Made by a program: the position numbers and the translations under genes. The notes beneath the pieces are model-generated. The model was not told the origin of the DNA and did no database searches. It saw only the letters and a list, made by a program, of their open reading frames with translations. This document shows positions 59,684 to 64,000 of a DNA stretch of 64,000 nucleotides, piece after piece. The stretch is from Flavobacterium poyangense (GTDB lineage Bacteria; Bacteroidota; Bacteroidia; Flavobacteriales; Flavobacteriaceae), in NCBI RefSeq assembly GCF_011751075.1, contig NZ_JAALLN010000001.1:905113-969112 (forward strand), read 5' to 3'. Numbering within the stretch: the stretch's first letter is position 1; every line of letters begins with the position of its first letter.

Positions 59684-60568
59684 ATGAAAGTAGCTATTTA
59701 CGGACAATATTACCAAAACAGTACAGAGCCGATCATAAAAGACATTTTCTTGTTTTTTAATTCGAATAACGTCGAGATGGTAATTGAAGAAGATTTTCTA
59801 AAAATGCTTTATGAAAAGCAACTTATCAATGCAGAATACAACACTTTTTCTTCAAACACTTCTTTAGATGATAGCTTTGAAATGTTGATCAGTATTGGTG
59901 GCGACGGAACTATCTTGAGAGCTGCTACTTTGGTTCGGGATTCAGGAGTTCCAATTTTAGGAATTAATGCCGGAAGACTCGGTTTCCTGGCGACGGTACA
60001 AAAAGAAAAGATTGATAGCTTTTTACAGTTTGTAGTCGACAAAAACTACACTATTTCTGAAAGAACTTTATTGAGCCTTACTTGTGACCCGGAAAATGAC
60101 GCCATCGCAGAATTGAATTTTGCAATGAATGAAGTAACAATAAGCCGAAAAGATACTACCTCGATGATTACGGTTGAAACCTATCTTAATAATGAGTATT
60201 TAACTTCGTATTGGGCAGACGGTTTAATCATTTCAACCCCAACAGGATCCACAGGTTACTCGCTAAGTTGCGGAGGCCCCTTATTGACCCCCGATGTAAA
60301 AAGCTTAGTAATTACTCCTATTGCTCCTCATAATTTGACGGCAAGACCTCTTGTAATTCCGGATGATACAGAGATCAAACTTCGAGTTTCGGGCAGAGAA
60401 AACCAATATTTAGTTTCACTGGATTCCAGAATTGCTTCTGTAAAAAACGAATCAGTTTTAACGATAAATAAGACCAATTTTAAAATAAAGATGGTAGAAA
60501 TTCCAGGCGAGACTTTCTTAAAAACCTTGAGAAACAAATTGCTTTGGGGAGAGGACAAAAGAAATTAA
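59684..60568 (+). CDS. nadK: NAD kinase
   Basis: The 294-aa protein has the NAD kinase signatures: ISIGGDGTIL (GGDGT at 72-76), GINAGRLGFLA, the NE/D motif FAMNEVTI, and WADGLIISTPTGSTGYSLS followed by SCGGPLL. It phosphorylates NAD to NADP with ATP in the cytoplasm. It follows the CBS gene on the same strand and precedes the DUF6089-uppS-bamA run, but a gap of 173 bp with its own promoter separates it from the latter. Confidence 0.97.
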   Translation: MKVAIYGQYYQNSTEPIIKDIFLFFNSNNVEMVIEEDFLKMLYEKQLINAEYNTFSSNTSLDDSFEMLISIGGDGTILRAATLVRDSGVPILGINAGRLGFLATVQKEKIDSFLQFVVDKNYTISERTLLSLTCDPENDAIAELNFAMNEVTISRKDTTSMITVETYLNNEYLTSYWADGLIISTPTGSTGYSLSCGGPLLTPDVKSLVITPIAPHNLTARPLVIPDDTEIKLRVSGRENQYLVSLDSRIASVKNESVLTINKTNFKIKMVEIPGETFLKTLRNKLLWGEDKRN

Positions 60569-60693
60569 TCTCTTTTCTGAATCAACAGTATACTATTGCG
60601 GTGCATTTTCCCGTTCTGCATGTATCGAATCATCATTAAATATCTATAAATCATATCGTAAATTGAAAAAAAAGCACATTTTACTAAAGAAAC

Positions 60694-60723
60694 TTTGATT
60701 CGTATTGATAATTATTATATTTG
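60694..60723 (+). promoter_or_regulatory. Strong candidate promoter of the DUF6089-uppS-bamA genes
   Basis: TTTG (60694-60697) and TATATTTG (60716-60723) are 18 bp apart and match both Bacteroidetes boxes. Transcription would start near 60729, giving a 5' leader of about 13 nt before the ATG at 60742. This places the envelope genes uppS and bamA under one promoter. Confidence 0.65.
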
Positions 60724-60741
60724 CACGCAATTCTGAATTAA

Positions 60742-61425
60742 ATGAAGAAAATTTTTAATTTATTGTTCTGTTTTTCCCCCCTCTTTACACTGCATGCTCA
60801 AATAAATGAGATCGGTGTTTTCTTGGGTGGAAGTAACTTTGTAGGAGATGTGGGAAAGACAACCTATATCGCTCCGGAAAAACCAGCTTTCGGTGTTCTG
60901 TATAAATGGAACAGAAGCCCACGTCACTCTTTCCGTTTCTCCTATACGCAGTCTGCTATAACAGGAAATGACCTGAAATCTGAAGAAACCGGAAGAAGTA
61001 ACAGAGGTTACAAATTTAAAAACAATATAAAAGAGCTTTCCGCCGGTTTGGAGTTTAATTTTTTTGATTTTAATCTACATGATTATCATCCTAAAGTTAC
61101 ACCTTACGTATTTTCGGGATTGAGTTTCTTTAACTATGATGATTTATATATCTCAGGTGGACAAACAAGAAAAATAAAAAAATCGAATTCGTTTGCTATA
61201 CCTATTATATTAGGTATAAAATCGAATATAACGCCCCATCTGATTTTAGCAGCAGAAGCCGGAGTGCGTTATACTTTTACTGATAATATTGACGGAAGCA
61301 GTCCCAGCAATGGAAACTTAGCTTCGTTACGTTTTGGAAATTTAAATAATAATGATTGGTATGTATTCTCTGGTGTTACCTTAACCTACACCTTTGGACA
61401 GAAACCTTGCTATTGCGCATATTAA
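60742..61425 (+). CDS. DUF6089-family outer-membrane beta-barrel protein
   Basis: The 227-aa product has a signal peptide (MKKIFNLLFCFSPLFTLHAQ) and the mature start INEIGVFLGGSNFVGDVG that marks DUF6089. Repeated amphipathic strands (SFRFSYTQSAITGND, ELSAGLEFNFFDF, VTPYVFSGLSFFNYD, FAIPIILGIKSNI, LILAAEAGVRYTF, WYVFSGVTLTYTFG) indicate a small outer-membrane barrel. The end, QKPCYCAY, holds two cysteines. It lies just before uppS and bamA in a run that appears conserved in Bacteroidetes. Its role is unknown. Confidence 0.9.
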   Translation: MKKIFNLLFCFSPLFTLHAQINEIGVFLGGSNFVGDVGKTTYIAPEKPAFGVLYKWNRSPRHSFRFSYTQSAITGNDLKSEETGRSNRGYKFKNNIKELSAGLEFNFFDFNLHDYHPKVTPYVFSGLSFFNYDDLYISGGQTRKIKKSNSFAIPIILGIKSNITPHLILAAEAGVRYTFTDNIDGSSPSNGNLASLRFGNLNNNDWYVFSGVTLTYTFGQKPCYCAY

Positions 61426-61429
61426 TAAA

Positions 61430-62170
61430 ATGAACTTACTAGACTCTTTAGATACAACAAATTTACCACAGCATTTGGCCATTATTATGGACGGGAATGG
61501 GCGTTGGGCAAAACAACAAGGCTTCTTAAGAGCATTTGGTCACGAAAACGGAACAAAGTCCGTAAAAAATACAATTTCCACTTGTGCTACACTTGGCATC
61601 AAGTACCTAACCTTATATGCTTTTTCGACAGAAAACTGGAATCGTCCAAAACTCGAAGTAGAAGCTTTAATGAAAATTCTAATCAATTCACTAAAAAAAG
61701 AGCTTGGTACTTTACAAGAAAATAACATTAAACTTAATGCTATCGGTAATCTTGAAAAACTACCTAAAACGGCTCAAAAAGAACTTTTAGATGTTATTGA
61801 AAAGACCAAAAATAACACCCGTATGACTCTTACTCTGGCCCTAAGTTACGGATCAAGAGAGGAATTGGTAAATACCGTTAGAATCATCAGTGATAAAGTT
61901 AAAAATAATATAATTTCAATAGACTCTATTGACGATTCAATTATAAATGAGCATCTTTACACGCAAAATTTACCTGACGTAGATTTATTAATACGAACAA
62001 GTGGAGAACATAGAATAAGTAATTTTTTGTTGTGGCAGATCGCCTACGCAGAATTATATTTTACTAATGTCTTGTGGCCAGACTTTAAAGATCAAGATTT
62101 ATATGAGGCTATTATTAGTTATCAAAAAAGAGAACGTAGATTTGGAAAAACCAGTGAACAAATTAAATAA
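61430..62170 (+). CDS. uppS: Isoprenyl transferase (undecaprenyl diphosphate synthase)
   Basis: The ATG at 61430, 4 bp after the DUF6089 stop, gives 246 aa; an in-frame TTG at 61394 would overlap that gene. The UppS motifs are all present: IIMDGNGRWAKQ (catalytic D21), GHENGTKSV, TLYAFSTENWNRP, and RTSGEHRISNFLLWQIAYAELYF. It makes the C55 lipid carrier for peptidoglycan and LPS O-antigen synthesis. bamA starts inside its last codons. Confidence 0.96.
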   Translation: MNLLDSLDTTNLPQHLAIIMDGNGRWAKQQGFLRAFGHENGTKSVKNTISTCATLGIKYLTLYAFSTENWNRPKLEVEALMKILINSLKKELGTLQENNIKLNAIGNLEKLPKTAQKELLDVIEKTKNNTRMTLTLALSYGSREELVNTVRIISDKVKNNIISIDSIDDSIINEHLYTQNLPDVDLLIRTSGEHRISNFLLWQIAYAELYFTNVLWPDFKDQDLYEAIISYQKRERRFGKTSEQIK

Positions 62171-64000
62171 TTTTTTAGTGTTACAAAAAAGAATACAGAT
62201 CGTCCTTACCCTGATTCTGATGGGTAGTTTTTCACAAATAAAAGCGCAAGAAAGAGTTCCTTTTGATCAGGGAAAAAAGTACATTCTTGCTAAAGTCTCT
62301 GTCGTTGGTAAAATAAGCTTCAATGAACAAACGGTTGTTACTTTCTCTGGCCTTCAAAAAGGACAGGAAATAACAGTACCCGGAGAAGAAATTAGTGGTG
62401 CAATTAAAAAATTAGGGAAACTTGGACTATTTGACGAGATTTCGTTTTATGTAAATAAAATTGAACAAGACAGTATCTATTTAGACCTGAATATTATTGA
62501 ACTTCCTAAACTAAACGAGGTTAAATTTGTTGGTATTAAAAAGAGTAAAGTAGAAGGATTAATTAAAGATAACAATTTGACTAAAAACAAAATTGTTAAC
62601 GAAAACCTGATTACAACTACCAAAAACTACATCGAAAACAAGTATAAAAAGGACGGTTTTTACAACACTAAAGTTACCATCACCACTACTCCCGATACCA
62701 CTGCCGGAAATCAGGTAAATATGGTTGTACGGGTAGATAAAGGTGATAAAGTAAAAATTAGCAGCATTGATTTTGAAGGCAACACACAACTTAGCGATAC
62801 TAAGCTAAGAGCTGCTATGAAGGACACTAAACAGAAAAATGTCTTCCGTATTCTTAAATCTTCCAAATTTATACCTGAAAAATATAAAACTGACCTAGAA
62901 AAAATTATTGCTACCTATAAAGAAAAAGGGTATCGTGATGCACGTATTATACACGACTCTGTTGCTTATGACAAAGAGAAAAATATGCTTGCCATCAAAA
63001 TTAAAATGGAAGAAGGAAATAAATATTACTTCGGAAATATTAAATTCTTAGGAAATACCGTTTACCCTGATCACCTTTTAAGTCGTTACTTAGGGATCAA
63101 AAAAGGAGAAACGTATAACGGTGTTCTACTTGAAAAAAGAATCGCAGATAAAACAAAACCGGATGCAGAAGACATTACCAATTTATACCAAAACAATGGT
63201 TACCTGTTTTCTAACATTAACGCCGTAGAGGTAAAAACAGCTAATGATACAATCGATTTTGAGATCAGAATTACTGAAGGGCCTATCGCTTATTTTAATA
63301 AAATTACAGTTGTTGGAAACGACAAAACAAATGATCATGTTATTTACCGTGAGTTAAGAACTAAACCGGGTGAAAAATACAGTAAAGAGCAATTGGTAAG
63401 AACCATTCGTGAAATTGGACAATTAGGATTCTTTGATCCTGAGGCGATCGATCCGAAATTCAAAAATGTGGATGCAGGTGCCGGAACAGTAGACATCGAA
63501 TACCATGTTGTTGAAAAAGGATCAAGCCAGGTAGAACTTCAGGGAGGTTACGGAGGTGGAGGTTTCATCGGAACCTTAGGACTTTCTTTTAATAATTTCT
63601 CAGCCAGAAATTTATTCAAAAAAGACTCGTACAAACCTTTACCAATGGGAGATGGACAAAAAGTAGCACTTCGTTTACAAGGAAGTACTTATTTCCAAAC
63701 GTACAGTTTATCTTTTTCTGAACCATGGTTTGGAGGAAAAAAACCGGTACAGTTTAGTTCTTCTATCTCTTACAGTAAACAATTCTTAAACAATTTTGTG
63801 ACCAGAGATGTAGATAAAAGCAAAAGTTTTAACATCTTAACTTTACAAGTTGGTCTTGCTAAAAGGCTTACAGTACCGGATGATTACTTCGTATTGTCAC
63901 AATCTATAAGTTACCAACATTATGATTTGAACAATTATAACACAGGATTGTTTACCTTTGGTAATGGAGCGTCAAGAAACTTTGCATACACTATTGGAAT
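62154..64000 (+). CDS. bamA: Outer-membrane protein assembly factor BamA (3' truncated by the window end)
   Basis: The frame opens at a GTG (62154) that overlaps the uppS end by 17 bp and stays open to the window edge, about 615 codons. A signal peptide is followed by POTRA repeats: GKISFNEQTVVTF, VKFVGIKKSKVEGL, ISSIDFEGNTQLSDTKLR, YFGNIKFLGNTVYPD and NKITVVGNDKTNDHVI each mark a unit. Then VELQGGYGGGGFIGTLGLSFNNFSA, in two parts, begins the barrel. BamA inserts beta-barrel proteins into the outer membrane. A GTG at 62178 is an alternative start. The rest of the barrel lies outside. Confidence 0.95.
   Translation, partial: MNKLNNFLVLQKRIQIVLTLILMGSFSQIKAQERVPFDQGKKYILAKVSVVGKISFNEQTVVTFSGLQKGQEITVPGEEISGAIKKLGKLGLFDEISFYVNKIEQDSIYLDLNIIELPKLNEVKFVGIKKSKVEGLIKDNNLTKNKIVNENLITTTKNYIENKYKKDGFYNTKVTITTTPDTTAGNQVNMVVRVDKGDKVKISSIDFEGNTQLSDTKLRAAMKDTKQKNVFRILKSSKFIPEKYKTDLEKIIATYKEKGYRDARIIHDSVAYDKEKNMLAIKIKMEEGNKYYFGNIKFLGNTVYPDHLLSRYLGIKKGETYNGVLLEKRIADKTKPDAEDITNLYQNNGYLFSNINAVEVKTANDTIDFEIRITEGPIAYFNKITVVGNDKTNDHVIYRELRTKPGEKYSKEQLVRTIREIGQLGFFDPEAIDPKFKNVDAGAGTVDIEYHVVEKGSSQVELQGGYGGGGFIGTLGLSFNNFSARNLFKKDSYKPLPMGDGQKVALRLQGSTYFQTYSLSFSEPWFGGKKPVQFSSSISYSKQFLNNFVTRDVDKSKSFNILTLQVGLAKRLTVPDDYFVLSQSISYQHYDLNNYNTGLFTFGNGASRNFAYTIG

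Overview
The window is a chromosomal segment of a low-GC Bacteroidetes bacterium, almost certainly Flavobacterium or a close relative. The evidence is the family content (DUF6089 and DUF6370 proteins, a FolK-deoxynucleoside kinase fusion, GH3-family and DUF2797 proteins, a BamA preceded by uppS), the lack of Shine-Dalgarno sequences with A-rich leaders instead, several -7 boxes of the Bacteroidetes form TAnnTTTG, and many short palindromic repeats between genes. No rRNA, phage, integrase, IS element or CRISPR array was seen.

Layout. 1-1.3 kb: end of a LytS-type sensor kinase and its LytTR response regulator. 1.3-12 kb: mostly housekeeping genes (rsmG, a fatty acid desaturase, an aspartate-type aminotransferase, a U32 hydroxylase/peptidase, purT) mixed with small secreted and membrane proteins. 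12.1-16.9 kb: glyoxylate bypass, with aceB and aceA on the minus strand divergent from an ScfR/RamB-type regulator. 17.3-28.3 kb: pirin, a small ferredoxin, an AraC regulator, DUF983, fabD, a possible RelE/ParE-type toxin-antitoxin pair, an EamA transporter, galE, a DegT-type sugar aminotransferase, the Kdo transferase gene waaA and a heptad-repeat lipoprotein. 28.4-34 kb: tRNA-Leu and tRNA-Gly, mutS, DUF1573, a TrmH methyltransferase and folK-dNK. 34.2-45 kb: sppA, an AsmA-like protein, a GT9 glycosyltransferase, DUF2797, a GH3 enzyme and serB. 45.4-49 kb: alternating VOC (glyoxalase-fold) and SRPBCC (AHSA1) genes divergent from a GlxA-type regulator. 49.2-52.5 kb: the most unusual locus, described below. 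52.6-64 kb: clpX, clpP and tig, then a DUF218 protein, a hydrolase and pdxJ, and on the plus strand a CBS protein, nadK, DUF6089, uppS and bamA, which runs off the window.

The strongest candidate for an undescribed system lies at 49.2-52.5 kb (minus strand). A lipoprotein with a C-terminal HEIVH zincin-like domain (A) is followed after 4 nt by a secreted protein of unknown family (B). A truncated second copy of the zincin domain without export signal or N-terminal half (A') is again followed after 4 nt by a second B (B'). A shared sequence of about 27 bp follows each B copy, and after B' it leads into decayed coding-like sequence. This resembles the orphan-cassette layout of polymorphic toxin/immunity loci, but here it is built around a predicted exported metallopeptidase.

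Intergenic space is rich in structured repeats: four copies of a ~110-bp element with CACGCAGATTT ends, a nested 126-bp palindrome, REP-like palindromes on both sides of the EamA gene, a 28-bp perfect inverted repeat between tig and clpP, and many bidirectional hairpin terminators.
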